NCBI GenBank assembly: GCA_049889695.1 | Contig: JBMHCX010000018.1 | Span: 192,506-256,505 of the forward strand | Length of the DNA stretch: 64,000 nucleotides | Direction of reading: 5' to 3' | From: WTJH01 sp049889695 | GTDB taxonomy: Bacteria > Bacteroidota > Bacteroidia > Flavobacteriales > Flavobacteriaceae | Shown here: positions 9,252 through 16,871 of the stretch, in pieces | Layout: each line of letters starts with the position of its first letter | How positions within the stretch are numbered: position 1 is the stretch's first letter | Translations under genes and position numbers: made by a program | Notes under the pieces: model-generated | Told to the model about the DNA's origin: nothing | Seen by the model: only the letters and a program-made list of their open reading frames with translations | The model's database searches: none

Positions 9252-9282
9252 TTTCCGCCGCCCCTAAGGGGTGTTACTTTAG
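9252..9282 (+). promoter_or_regulatory. Candidate promoter of the arginine operon
   Basis: TACTTTAG at 9275-9282 matches seven of eight positions of TAnnTTTG, and a TTTT tract about 20 bp upstream could serve as the -33 element. It would start the transcript near 9288, about 65 nt before the GTG of the first gene. The match is imperfect. Confidence 0.35.
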
Positions 9283-9285
9283 TAT

Positions 9286-9307
9286 GGAATCCGGTGAGGC
9301 CGATTCC
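9286..9307 (+). promoter_or_regulatory. Predicted hairpin at the 5' end of the arg leader
   Basis: GGAATC (9286-9291) pairs with GATTCC (9302-9307), with two further G-C pairs inside after a bulged C. It sits directly downstream of the candidate promoter in a locally GC-rich patch (from about 9244) that also contains CCCC-TAA-GGGG at 9261-9271. It may be an mRNA-stabilising or regulatory leader structure. No known riboswitch class was recognised. Confidence 0.3.
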
Positions 9308-9354
9308 CTTCGACTTCAACAAATATTTTTTACTTCAACCATAATCAATTACTT

Positions 9355-9969
9355 GTGGACTATTTAGTAGCCCAAAAACAACATATCGTATACGCAAAAA
9401 AAATTAGCGAAACTATAGATGCATCTGCTCAAGTTCGCGGAACAGGTATTGCGCGTAGAACACCAGAATATATTGCTCAAAAAATCGAGAATGGCAATGC
9501 TGTAATTGCCTTAGATGGCGATCAGTTTGCGGGTTTTTGCTATATCGAAATTTGGGGACATGGAAAGTATGTCGCTCACTCTGGACTGATTGTATCTCCA
9601 AACTACAGAGGTAAGGGGGTTGCAAAAATCATCAAAAAACTTGTTTTTGATTTATCGCTTCAAAAATATCCTGAGGCGAAAGTCTTTGGAATAACCACAG
9701 GGATGGCTGTAATGAAAATCAATTACGAACTCGGATATAAGCCTGTTCATTTTTCAGAGCTAACAGACGACCCTGAATTTTGGAAGGGTTGCCAGACTTG
9801 TAAGAATTACGATATACTGACACGCACCGAAAGAAGTATGTGTTTGTGTACCGGAATGCTCTATGATCCTAAAAAACAAACCAAAGCACAGACGGAATTT
9901 AAACCCAAAGTCGCCGAACGCTTAAAATCCATTAAAGAATATCTCTATCTCAAGAAAAAAAAGAAATGA
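9355..9969 (+). CDS. GNAT-family N-acyltransferase, first gene of the arginine operon
   Basis: A 204-residue GNAT enzyme with the acyl-CoA pyrophosphate loop NYRGKGVAKI (R85-x-x-G88-x-A90) after a beta-strand HSGLIV. It then has an unusual C-terminal Cys cluster: C146-x2-C149 and C163-x-C165, within FWKGCQTCKNYDIL and SMCLCTGMLYDP. The start is GTG at 9355; no in-frame ATG lies upstream. It overlaps argG by 4 nt. No argA or argJ is visible, and a GNAT heading this operon is the natural candidate for the missing first step (acylation of glutamate). Whether the donor is acetyl-CoA or succinyl-CoA is open; the argF' residue pattern favours succinyl. The role is inferred from context. Confidence 0.8.
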   Translation: MDYLVAQKQHIVYAKKISETIDASAQVRGTGIARRTPEYIAQKIENGNAVIALDGDQFAGFCYIEIWGHGKYVAHSGLIVSPNYRGKGVAKIIKKLVFDLSLQKYPEAKVFGITTGMAVMKINYELGYKPVHFSELTDDPEFWKGCQTCKNYDILTRTERSMCLCTGMLYDPKKQTKAQTEFKPKVAERLKSIKEYLYLKKKKK

Positions 9970-11174
9970 ATTCGACAACAAAAATTCCATTGGTCCTAGC
10001 CTACAGCGGAGGACTCGACACCTCCTACTGTATCAAGAAAATGAGCCAACAGGGCTATGATGTTCATGCGATTGCCATCAATACAGGTGGATTCGACCAG
10101 CAAACTCAGCACAGTATTGAACAAAAGGGCCTAGAATTAGGTGCCGCTCACGTTGAGGTTATAGATGCCTTGGACAGCTACTACGATAGCGTTATTAAGT
10201 ATCTGATTTATGGCAACGTTCTAAAAAACAACACCTATCCCTTGTCGGTCAGTGCCGAACGTATTGTCCAAGCGCTTGAGCTTATTGGATACGCTAAAAA
10301 GATAGACGCTAAAGTTATTGCCCATGGAAGCACCGGTGCTGGAAATGACCAAGTGCGATTCGATCTGATTTTCCAGGTTTTGGCTCCTGAGATTGAAATT
10401 CTTACCCCCATCAGAGATCAACAACTCAGCCGACAAGAAGAAATGGATTATCTCAAATCGCAAGGAATCGATTGGACTTGGGAAAAGGCCAAATATTCCA
10501 TCAATGCTGGGTTATGGGGAACCAGTGTAGGAGGAGCCGAAACGCTGACATCCTACCAAAGTCTTCCAGAAGAAGCCTATCCTTCACAATGCACCAAAGA
10601 AGGGAATGAACTACTAAGGTTGGAATTTAAGGAAGGGGAAGTTGTGGGCGTTAATGGGGAAAGTTTAAGTGCCGTCAGTGCCATTCAAAAAATTCAAGCA
10701 CTTGCTGGGCCTTATGCCATCGGTAGAGATATTCACGTTGGAGATACCATCGTGGGGATCAAAGGTCGTGTCGGCTTTGAAGCTGCAGCGGCACTAATTA
10801 TCATAAAGGCACATCATTTATTAGAAAAGCATACGCTGAGTAAATGGCAACAATTTCAGAAAGAACAAGTGGGGCAACTCTATGGCATGCTTTTGCATGA
10901 GGGGCAATACTTGGATCCTGTCATGAGAGATATGGAAGCCTACTTAAGCCAAAGTCAAGGGCAGGTCAGCGGGACAGTCAACGTACGGCTACACCCCTAC
11001 CGATTTGAATTGGAAGGTATTCGTTCCGACCAAGATCTTATGCATCCTACCTTTGGAGCCTATGGGGAAGAAAACGCTGCATGGACAGCAGAAGAAGCCA
11101 AAGGATTCATCAAACTTTTAAGTGTCCCTAATCGCATTTTTCAACAAGTTCAAAACGTAAAAAAGACCTCATGA
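9966..11174 (+). CDS. argG: Argininosuccinate synthase
   Basis: The enzyme condenses citrulline and aspartate with ATP to argininosuccinate. Its 402 residues are the normal length. The N-terminal PP-loop LAYSGGLDTSYCIKKM binds ATP, and HGSTGAGNDQVRFD and YSINAGLWGTSVGG are family motifs for ATP, citrulline and aspartate binding. The start codon overlaps the GNAT stop and the stop overlaps argC, both by ATGA-type 4-nt overlaps, so translation is coupled along the operon. The penultimate enzyme of the pathway thus sits at the front of the cluster, as in other flavobacteria. Confidence 0.97.
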   Translation: MNSTTKIPLVLAYSGGLDTSYCIKKMSQQGYDVHAIAINTGGFDQQTQHSIEQKGLELGAAHVEVIDALDSYYDSVIKYLIYGNVLKNNTYPLSVSAERIVQALELIGYAKKIDAKVIAHGSTGAGNDQVRFDLIFQVLAPEIEILTPIRDQQLSRQEEMDYLKSQGIDWTWEKAKYSINAGLWGTSVGGAETLTSYQSLPEEAYPSQCTKEGNELLRLEFKEGEVVGVNGESLSAVSAIQKIQALAGPYAIGRDIHVGDTIVGIKGRVGFEAAAALIIIKAHHLLEKHTLSKWQQFQKEQVGQLYGMLLHEGQYLDPVMRDMEAYLSQSQGQVSGTVNVRLHPYRFELEGIRSDQDLMHPTFGAYGEENAAWTAEEAKGFIKLLSVPNRIFQQVQNVKKTS

Positions 11175-12145
11175 AAACAGTCGGAATAATTGGTGGGACT
11201 GGCTACACCGGGGGGGAACTTCTCCGACTGGTTTTAAACCATCCTACACTGACCCTGAAATACGCCGTGAGTAGATCTCAAGCAGGAAAAAAAATAGGAG
11301 AAGTACATGCCGATCTCTTCGGCTGGACAGATCTAACTTTTACCGATCATTTCGATCCAGAGGTCGATGTGTTATTCTTGTGTCTTGGGCACGGTCTTTC
11401 CAAAACATTTATGGAGGAAAAGCCCGTCTCTGAGGAGACAATCGTGATTGATTTAAGTCAAGATTTCAGACTTGCCAGCACACACAATTTTAATCACCGT
11501 CAGTTTGTGTACGGTCTTCCAGAGTTTCAAAAAGAAGCGATAGAAAACTCCCGTAGCATTGCCAATCCAGGCTGCTTTGCGACGGCATTACAACTGGCGC
11601 TATTGCCATTGGCAGCCGACCAAAAAATGAATACTGATGTACACATTAATGCCACTACAGGAAGTACAGGAGCCGGGATTAAAACTTCCGCAACCGGTCA
11701 TTTTAGCTGGCGGAACAACAACTTGTCTTGGTATAAGCCATTTAATCATCAGCACTTGAACGAAATTGGAGAAACACTTAGTAGTCTTCAACAATCGAAA
11801 CCTCGTCTACATTTTTTACCGCATAGAGGAGATTTTACCCGAGGAATATTTGCCACTGCATACATAAAAACCGATCTGGCGTTGACTTATTTTACACATC
11901 TTTTTGATGATTATTACGCCTCACACCCCTTTACGCAGAGGGTTCTTCAGCCCATTCATCTCAAACAAGTGGTGAACACCAATATGGCGCATGTACACCT
12001 TCATAAACACGAAGATGTTTTATTAATTACCTCTGCCATAGACAACCTTTTAAAAGGAGCAGCAGGGCAAGCTTTACAAAATCTAAACATCATCTTAGGT
12101 CTTGAAGAAACGCTAGGGCTGCAACTTAAAGCAAGTATATTTTAA
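11171..12145 (+). CDS. argC: N-acyl-gamma-glutamyl-phosphate reductase
   Basis: This enzyme reduces N-acyl-glutamyl phosphate to the semialdehyde with NADPH. The N-terminal Rossmann motif IGGTGYTGGELLRL and the active-site IANPGCFATAL (Cys135 nucleophile) are intact, followed by GSTGAGIK and LPHRGDFTRGIFAT. The 324 residues fit the short (type 1) ArgC class. Family annotation assumes an N-acetyl substrate, but with the downstream SOTCase-like gene the acyl group may be succinyl. It is followed by a 32-nt gap before proC, the largest gap in the operon. Confidence 0.95.
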   Translation: MKTVGIIGGTGYTGGELLRLVLNHPTLTLKYAVSRSQAGKKIGEVHADLFGWTDLTFTDHFDPEVDVLFLCLGHGLSKTFMEEKPVSEETIVIDLSQDFRLASTHNFNHRQFVYGLPEFQKEAIENSRSIANPGCFATALQLALLPLAADQKMNTDVHINATTGSTGAGIKTSATGHFSWRNNNLSWYKPFNHQHLNEIGETLSSLQQSKPRLHFLPHRGDFTRGIFATAYIKTDLALTYFTHLFDDYYASHPFTQRVLQPIHLKQVVNTNMAHVHLHKHEDVLLITSAIDNLLKGAAGQALQNLNIILGLEETLGLQLKASIF

Positions 12146-12177
12146 CCCCAGAAATTCTCCCCCTAAAACTTTAACAG

Positions 12178-12972
12178 ATGAAAATAGCCATCATTGGAAC
12201 CGGAAACTTAGGATTGAGCATCGCTAGAGGCTTATTAATGCATAACAACTACACTCAACTCTATCTTACCAAACGGAATATCGGTACGCTAGAAGAGTGG
12301 ACAGAGTACAAAAATGTATTTGTCAGTTCCGATAATGTAGCAGCGATGAAAGCCTCTGACATTATCATTTTCACGGTACAGCCCGGATACTTTGAAACCG
12401 TATTAACCGAAATAACACCTCATTTGACAGACAAACATCACTTGATATCGGCAGTTACAGGCTTTCAAATAGCACGAATGGAATCTATAGTAGGGTCAGA
12501 AACCCCTATTGTTCGGGCAATGCCTAATACTGCTATCGCAGTGGGGGCTTCCATGACTACTTTGTGTCATAATCGTTCGGGAGAAAAAAGTCATGAAATT
12601 GCAGCAGCTATCTTTAAGCACTTGGGACATACCCTAGCCATCCCTGAAGAACATATGCAAGCGGCGACTGTTCTCTGTGCAAGTGGAATTGCTTTTTGGA
12701 TGCGACTGATTCGCGCCACTACACAAGGAGGCGTGCAAATGGGCTTCGATGCCAAAGAAGCGATGGAAATGTCTATGCATACCGCTTTGGGTGCGGCCAA
12801 ACTCCTGATAGCCTCAGGCAGCCATCCCGAAGAAGAAATCGATCGGGTGACCACCCCAAAAGGATGTACGATCGAAGGACTAAACCAAATGGAACATCAA
12901 GGTCTCAGTTCTTCCCTGATTCAGGGACTTATGGCCTCTTTTCATCAAATTAATAATATTCGAAAGGCATGA
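12178..12972 (+). CDS. proC: Pyrroline-5-carboxylate reductase
   Basis: ProC makes proline from pyrroline-5-carboxylate using NAD(P)H. The N-terminal dinucleotide site is IIGTGNLGLSIARGL. SAVTGFQIARME and VRAMPNTAIAVGASMT are typical of the family, and the C-terminal dimer domain ends with VTTPKGCTIEGLNQME, the conserved ProC signature. At 264 residues it is full length. Its stop overlaps the argD start by 4 nt. Sitting inside the arginine operon, it links arginine/ornithine and proline supply, since pyrroline-5-carboxylate can come from glutamate semialdehyde or from ornithine. Confidence 0.95.
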   Translation: MKIAIIGTGNLGLSIARGLLMHNNYTQLYLTKRNIGTLEEWTEYKNVFVSSDNVAAMKASDIIIFTVQPGYFETVLTEITPHLTDKHHLISAVTGFQIARMESIVGSETPIVRAMPNTAIAVGASMTTLCHNRSGEKSHEIAAAIFKHLGHTLAIPEEHMQAATVLCASGIAFWMRLIRATTQGGVQMGFDAKEAMEMSMHTALGAAKLLIASGSHPEEEIDRVTTPKGCTIEGLNQMEHQGLSSSLIQGLMASFHQINNIRKA

Positions 12973-14093
12973 ATTTATTTGATGTTTACCCACTTTACGA
13001 TGTAACTCCGCACAAGGCCAAGGATGTCTTTGTCTATGATACCCAGGGAAAAAAATACTTAGATCTCTATGGAGGGCATGCCGTTATTTCAATCGGTCAT
13101 CAGCATAGACGATACAAAAGAGCCTTAAAACAACAATTGAATCGAATTGGTTTTTATTCTAATGCTGTTCAAAATCCTCTACAAAAGCAATTAGCAGACG
13201 CCATAGGAAAACTTAGCTGTTTAGATGATTATGAGCTCTTCTTGTGTAGTTCTGGAGCTGAAGCCAATGAAAATGCATTAAAACTGGCGTCCTTTCATAC
13301 CGGAAAAAAGCGAATTATAGCCTTTCACAATGGATTCCACGGCCGGACTTCCGCCTGTGTCGCCGCAACTGACAACCCGGCTATCGTGGCTCCGCTGAAC
13401 GCACAACAGCAGGTTAGCTTTCTGCCGCTAAACGATTTGGAAAGTGTCGAGAAAGAGCTCGCCAAAGGAGATGTATGTGCCGTGATTTTGGAAGCTATTC
13501 AAGGAGTTGGAGGCTTGGACATGGCAACGTCAGACTTTTGGGAAGGGCTGGAAAAAGTCTGCGAAAAATACGAAACGTGTCTGATAGCCGATGAGGTACA
13601 ATCAGGGTTCTCGAGAACAGGAACCTTCTTTGGATTTCAAAAAACGACGGTTCGTCCACATATCATTTCTATGGCCAAAGGCATGGGAAATGGTTTTCCT
13701 GTCGGGGGAATTTTGGTGCGTCCAGACATAAAGGCTAAATACGGACTCCTGGGGACCACTTTCGGAGGAAATCACTTGGCCTGTAGAGCTTCACTTGCCG
13801 TTTGTGAAACGATTGAAAAAGAGAACCTTCAGGACAATGCGCAGAAAATGGGACAGTATTTTAAAGCACGCGCCGCGGAATTGCCACCTATCAAAAAAAT
13901 AAAAGGAGAAGGACTTATGCTAGGGATGGAATTCGACTTTGGTGTAGCTGATTTACGAAAACGACTGGTTTACGAAGCTCAAATTTTTACTGGTGGAAGC
14001 AGTAATAAAAACCTTATTCGTATACTCCCCTCCTTAACTATTCAACAAAAACATCTGGATCGTTTATTTAACGTTCTTCATCAATGGCTATAA
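12969..14093 (+). CDS. argD: N-acyl-ornithine aminotransferase
   Basis: A class III PLP aminotransferase that converts N-acyl-glutamate semialdehyde to N-acyl-ornithine with glutamate as amino donor. Visible elements are LCSSGAEANENALKLA, FHNGFHGRTSA, IADEVQSGFSRTG (Asp208 contacts the pyridine nitrogen) and MAKGMGNGFPVGG (Lys237 forms the Schiff base). The 374 residues match ArgD. It shares 4 nt with proC. The carbamoyltransferase start at 14096 follows its stop within three bases, or an upstream ATG at 14084 overlaps it by 10 nt. Confidence 0.95.
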   Translation: MNLFDVYPLYDVTPHKAKDVFVYDTQGKKYLDLYGGHAVISIGHQHRRYKRALKQQLNRIGFYSNAVQNPLQKQLADAIGKLSCLDDYELFLCSSGAEANENALKLASFHTGKKRIIAFHNGFHGRTSACVAATDNPAIVAPLNAQQQVSFLPLNDLESVEKELAKGDVCAVILEAIQGVGGLDMATSDFWEGLEKVCEKYETCLIADEVQSGFSRTGTFFGFQKTTVRPHIISMAKGMGNGFPVGGILVRPDIKAKYGLLGTTFGGNHLACRASLAVCETIEKENLQDNAQKMGQYFKARAAELPPIKKIKGEGLMLGMEFDFGVADLRKRLVYEAQIFTGGSSNKNLIRILPSLTIQQKHLDRLFNVLHQWL

Positions 14094-14095
14094 AT

Positions 14096-15043
14096 ATGCA
14101 ACACTTCATTACTTTAGACGACCTTCCGAATTGGGAACTCACCTTAACAAACATGCAAGAGCTAAAGGCTGACCCTTCGATCTACAAACATATCGGCCAG
14201 GGGAAAACCATCGGTCTTATATTTTTTAATCCCAGTTTAAGAACACGCCTGAGTACCCAAAAAGCTGCAAAACTTCTTGGTTTCGATGTAATGGTAATGA
14301 ATTTTAGCAATGAAGCATGGGCCATTGAGTATGAAGATGGGACAAAAATGGAGGGTATCCGATCGGAGCATGTACGGGAGGCAGCTCAGGTGATGTCTCA
14401 ATATTGCGATGTACTCGCCATTCGAGCTTTCGCCAGTTTAACCGATAAAGCAGCAGATGAAGCTGAGCTAGTGCTTCAAAAATTCGCTGCTTTTGCTTCC
14501 ATCCCAATCGTGAATATGGAAAGTGCCACGGCTCACCCTCTACAAGCTTTAGCGGATGCACTAACACTAACCGAATTGAACCTTCAGAAAAGACCTAAAG
14601 TTGTCCTCACTTGGGCTCCTCACCCGAAAGCGCTTCCGCATGCCGTTCCGAACTCATTTATTCGAATGATGCGACACATGGACGCCGACTTTACGATTTG
14701 CAATCCGAAGGGGTATGATCTTAACCCTGCAATTTCCCGAGGGATACCTGTGCTACACGAACAAGAAGAAGCCCTAAAAGATGCGGATATTATCTATGCT
14801 AAAAATTGGTGCTCCTATGAAGATTATGGAAAAATCCTGCGTAAAGACAGTGAGTGGATGCTGACCGCTGAAAAAATGGAATTAACAAATGAGGCGAAAT
14901 TCATGCACTGCCTCCCCATTCGCAGGAATGTAGTGGTTGCAGATGAAGTGTTGGACCACCCAAATTCTATGGTGATAGAACAGGCCAACAATCGAACATT
15001 TTCGGCTATGGCCATCCTTAAAATGCTTTGTGACCATGGATAA
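14096..15043 (+). CDS. argF': N-acyl-ornithine carbamoyltransferase, probably N-succinylornithine type
   Basis: A transcarbamylase that carbamoylates N-acyl-ornithine rather than free ornithine. The carbamoyl-phosphate motif is FFNPSLRTRLSTQK, with HPLQALADAL, TWAPHPKALPHAVPNSF and HCLPIRRNVV. These match the Bacteroides SOTCase/Xanthomonas AOTCase group rather than classical OTCase. The position that separates the two is Glu in Xanthomonas AOTCase and Pro in Bacteroides SOTCase. Here it is Ser in GIRSEHV (Ser94 counting from the ATG at 14084, Ser90 from 14096). I chose ATG 14096 (MQHFITLDDL) because it lies just after the argD stop and matches family N termini. Succinyl specificity is inference. 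Confidence 0.9.
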   Translation: MQHFITLDDLPNWELTLTNMQELKADPSIYKHIGQGKTIGLIFFNPSLRTRLSTQKAAKLLGFDVMVMNFSNEAWAIEYEDGTKMEGIRSEHVREAAQVMSQYCDVLAIRAFASLTDKAADEAELVLQKFAAFASIPIVNMESATAHPLQALADALTLTELNLQKRPKVVLTWAPHPKALPHAVPNSFIRMMRHMDADFTICNPKGYDLNPAISRGIPVLHEQEEALKDADIIYAKNWCSYEDYGKILRKDSEWMLTAEKMELTNEAKFMHCLPIRRNVVVADEVLDHPNSMVIEQANNRTFSAMAILKMLCDHG

Positions 15044-15818
15044 ATTACTCGTTGTTAAGCTTGGCGGAAAAGTCTTGGAGGACGAAGAGTTATTGCACGA
15101 TTTCGTCGCCTATTTTGCTGCCTATCCTCAGCCTAAAATTTTAATCCACGGGGGAGGGAAGCAGGCGAGTTCTCTCGCGCAACAAATGGGTGTTATCCCT
15201 CAAATGATCGACGGAAGAAGAGTCACAGACGGTCCTATGCTGGATATTGCTTTAATGACCTACGCAGGTCTGCTGAATAAAAAACTCGTCGCTCAAATCA
15301 ATGCAAAGGAGGAAAAAGCTGTAGGTCTTTGTGGAGCAGATGCCAACTTAATCACGGCACATAAAAGACCTGTGGGAGAAATTGATTACGGTTATGTTGG
15401 GGATATTCAGTCCGTACAAGCCGAGAACTTTCAGTCGCTCCTTCAGGCAGGTTTAACACCAGTCATTTGCGCGCTTACCCACGATGGGCAAGGACAAATA
15501 CTCAACACCAATGCCGATAGTATTGCCAATGCCATTGCCCAAGCCATGCAGCCCTTTTATGAAGTAGAATTATGGCTCTGTATGGATCTACCCGGGGTAC
15601 TTCTCGATATAAATGACCCGGATAGTATCCTAACAGAAATATCAGAGAAGACCTATGAAAACCTAAAAAACGACGGCGTCGTTCACAAGGGTATGCTCCC
15701 TAAATTGGAGGCAGCTTTTGATAGTCTATCGAAAGGAGTACAAACCATTTATATCTCCAATACTACTGCCCTTTTACATCCACAGCATAAGAAAACCCAA
15801 ATTACTTCTACCATATGA
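15030..15818 (+). CDS. argB: N-acyl-glutamate kinase
   Basis: An amino-acid-kinase-fold enzyme that phosphorylates N-acyl-glutamate. It has VVKLGGKVLEDEELL at the N terminus (ATP phosphate Lys), LIHGGGKQASSLAQQMG (glycine loop and substrate) and NTNADSIANAIAQAM. Its 262 residues are slightly short, without the N-terminal arginine-sensing helix seen in hexameric feedback-inhibited NAGKs, so strong arginine inhibition of this enzyme is less likely. The start may be ATG 15030 or 15036 (MDKLLVVKLGG). It overlaps argF' by 14 nt at most and argE by 4. Confidence 0.95.
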   Translation: MTMDKLLVVKLGGKVLEDEELLHDFVAYFAAYPQPKILIHGGGKQASSLAQQMGVIPQMIDGRRVTDGPMLDIALMTYAGLLNKKLVAQINAKEEKAVGLCGADANLITAHKRPVGEIDYGYVGDIQSVQAENFQSLLQAGLTPVICALTHDGQGQILNTNADSIANAIAQAMQPFYEVELWLCMDLPGVLLDINDPDSILTEISEKTYENLKNDGVVHKGMLPKLEAAFDSLSKGVQTIYISNTTALLHPQHKKTQITSTI

Positions 15819-16867
15819 AAACTTTATCTCAATATTCTATTGAATTGCTTCAATCCATGATAGAGACGCAATCTTTTTCTGGAGAAGAACAACAAACCGC
15901 CAACTTAATTGAAAACTGGCTTGACCAACGCGGTATCCCTTCCACCCGAATTCACAATAATATAATAGCCGTAAATAAACACGAAGACCCCACCAAACCC
16001 TATATATTATTAAACTCACATCACGACACGGTTCGCCCTAACAAAGCCTACACCAAAGATCCTTTCAAAGCTATTCTTGAAGATGGAAAACTGTATGGAT
16101 TGGGGAGCAATGATGCCGGTGGAGCTTTGGTAAGTTTACTCGCCGTGTTTAGTCATTTTTATGATCGAAAAGACTTGCAATACAATCTGATGATAGCCGC
16201 GACTGGTGAAGAGGAAAATTCTGGGTCCAAAGGACTCAAAGGGATTTTAAAGGAACTCCCTCCCTTCGATTTTGCCATTGTGGGCGAGCCTACTCTTATG
16301 GAATTGGCCATTGCCGAAAAAGGATTAGTTGTCTTCGATTGTTACCTTCATGGAACCCCTAGTCATGCTGCTCACCCCAATGAAGACAACCCAATAGACA
16401 AAATCCCGCAGCTTATCCAGTGGTTTCACAATTTAACATTTGACAAATCCTCAGAGACTCTGGGAGATGTAAAACTGACCATTACGGAAGTTCATGCGGG
16501 TAAACAACATAATGCAGTGCCTGAAAAGGTTCATATGGTGGTAGATGTCCGCGTCAATGACTGTTACAGTAACGCAGCTATTGAAAAGATCCTATCACAA
16601 GCCCCATGTGAAGTAAATGCTCGCTCTTTAGACCTCAACTCATCCTCCATTGCCAAAGAGCACCCCATAGTTCAGGCAGGAATACAATTGGGCCGAAAAA
16701 CCTATGGTTCCCCTACCCTCTCAGATCAGGCGGCGCTGAGCTGTCCATCGTTGAAGTTAGGCCCCGGGGATTCGACTCGTTCCCATACTGCCGATGAATA
16801 TATTTACACCAAAGAAATTGAGGACGCCATCCCAATCTATATATCCATGTTAAATTCAATTCTATAG
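15815..16867 (+). CDS. argE: M20-family deacylase of the arginine pathway (ArgE-like)
   Basis: A 350-residue dizinc peptidase-family hydrolase. Metal-site residues are readable: LLNSHHDTVRP (His69, Asp71), GLGSNDAGGALV (Asp100 bridging), ATGEEENSGSKG (Glu132 general base, Glu133 ligand) and VGEPT (Glu158). A dimerisation domain occupies about 170-270. Within this operon it should remove the acyl group from N-acyl-citrulline or N-acyl-ornithine. With an acyl-ornithine carbamoyltransferase upstream, the natural substrate is N-succinyl- or N-acetylcitrulline. The general family also includes DapE, and the assignment rests on position in the cluster. Confidence 0.88.
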   Translation: MKTLSQYSIELLQSMIETQSFSGEEQQTANLIENWLDQRGIPSTRIHNNIIAVNKHEDPTKPYILLNSHHDTVRPNKAYTKDPFKAILEDGKLYGLGSNDAGGALVSLLAVFSHFYDRKDLQYNLMIAATGEEENSGSKGLKGILKELPPFDFAIVGEPTLMELAIAEKGLVVFDCYLHGTPSHAAHPNEDNPIDKIPQLIQWFHNLTFDKSSETLGDVKLTITEVHAGKQHNAVPEKVHMVVDVRVNDCYSNAAIEKILSQAPCEVNARSLDLNSSSIAKEHPIVQAGIQLGRKTYGSPTLSDQAALSCPSLKLGPGDSTRSHTADEYIYTKEIEDAIPIYISMLNSIL

Positions 16868-16871
16868 ACCG

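Noticed and set aside
9286..9307. GGAATCCGGTGA in the arg leader as part of a cobalamin riboswitch
   Set aside because: The surrounding conserved elements, including the B12 box and the CCCGC-CTGT segment, are missing.
8894..9367. Forward open frame of ~157 codons over the tilS 5' end, including a possible 28-residue leader peptide ending at 9367
   Set aside because: It is antisense to tilS over half its length, and the short end portion has no arginine-rich or other leader-peptide features.
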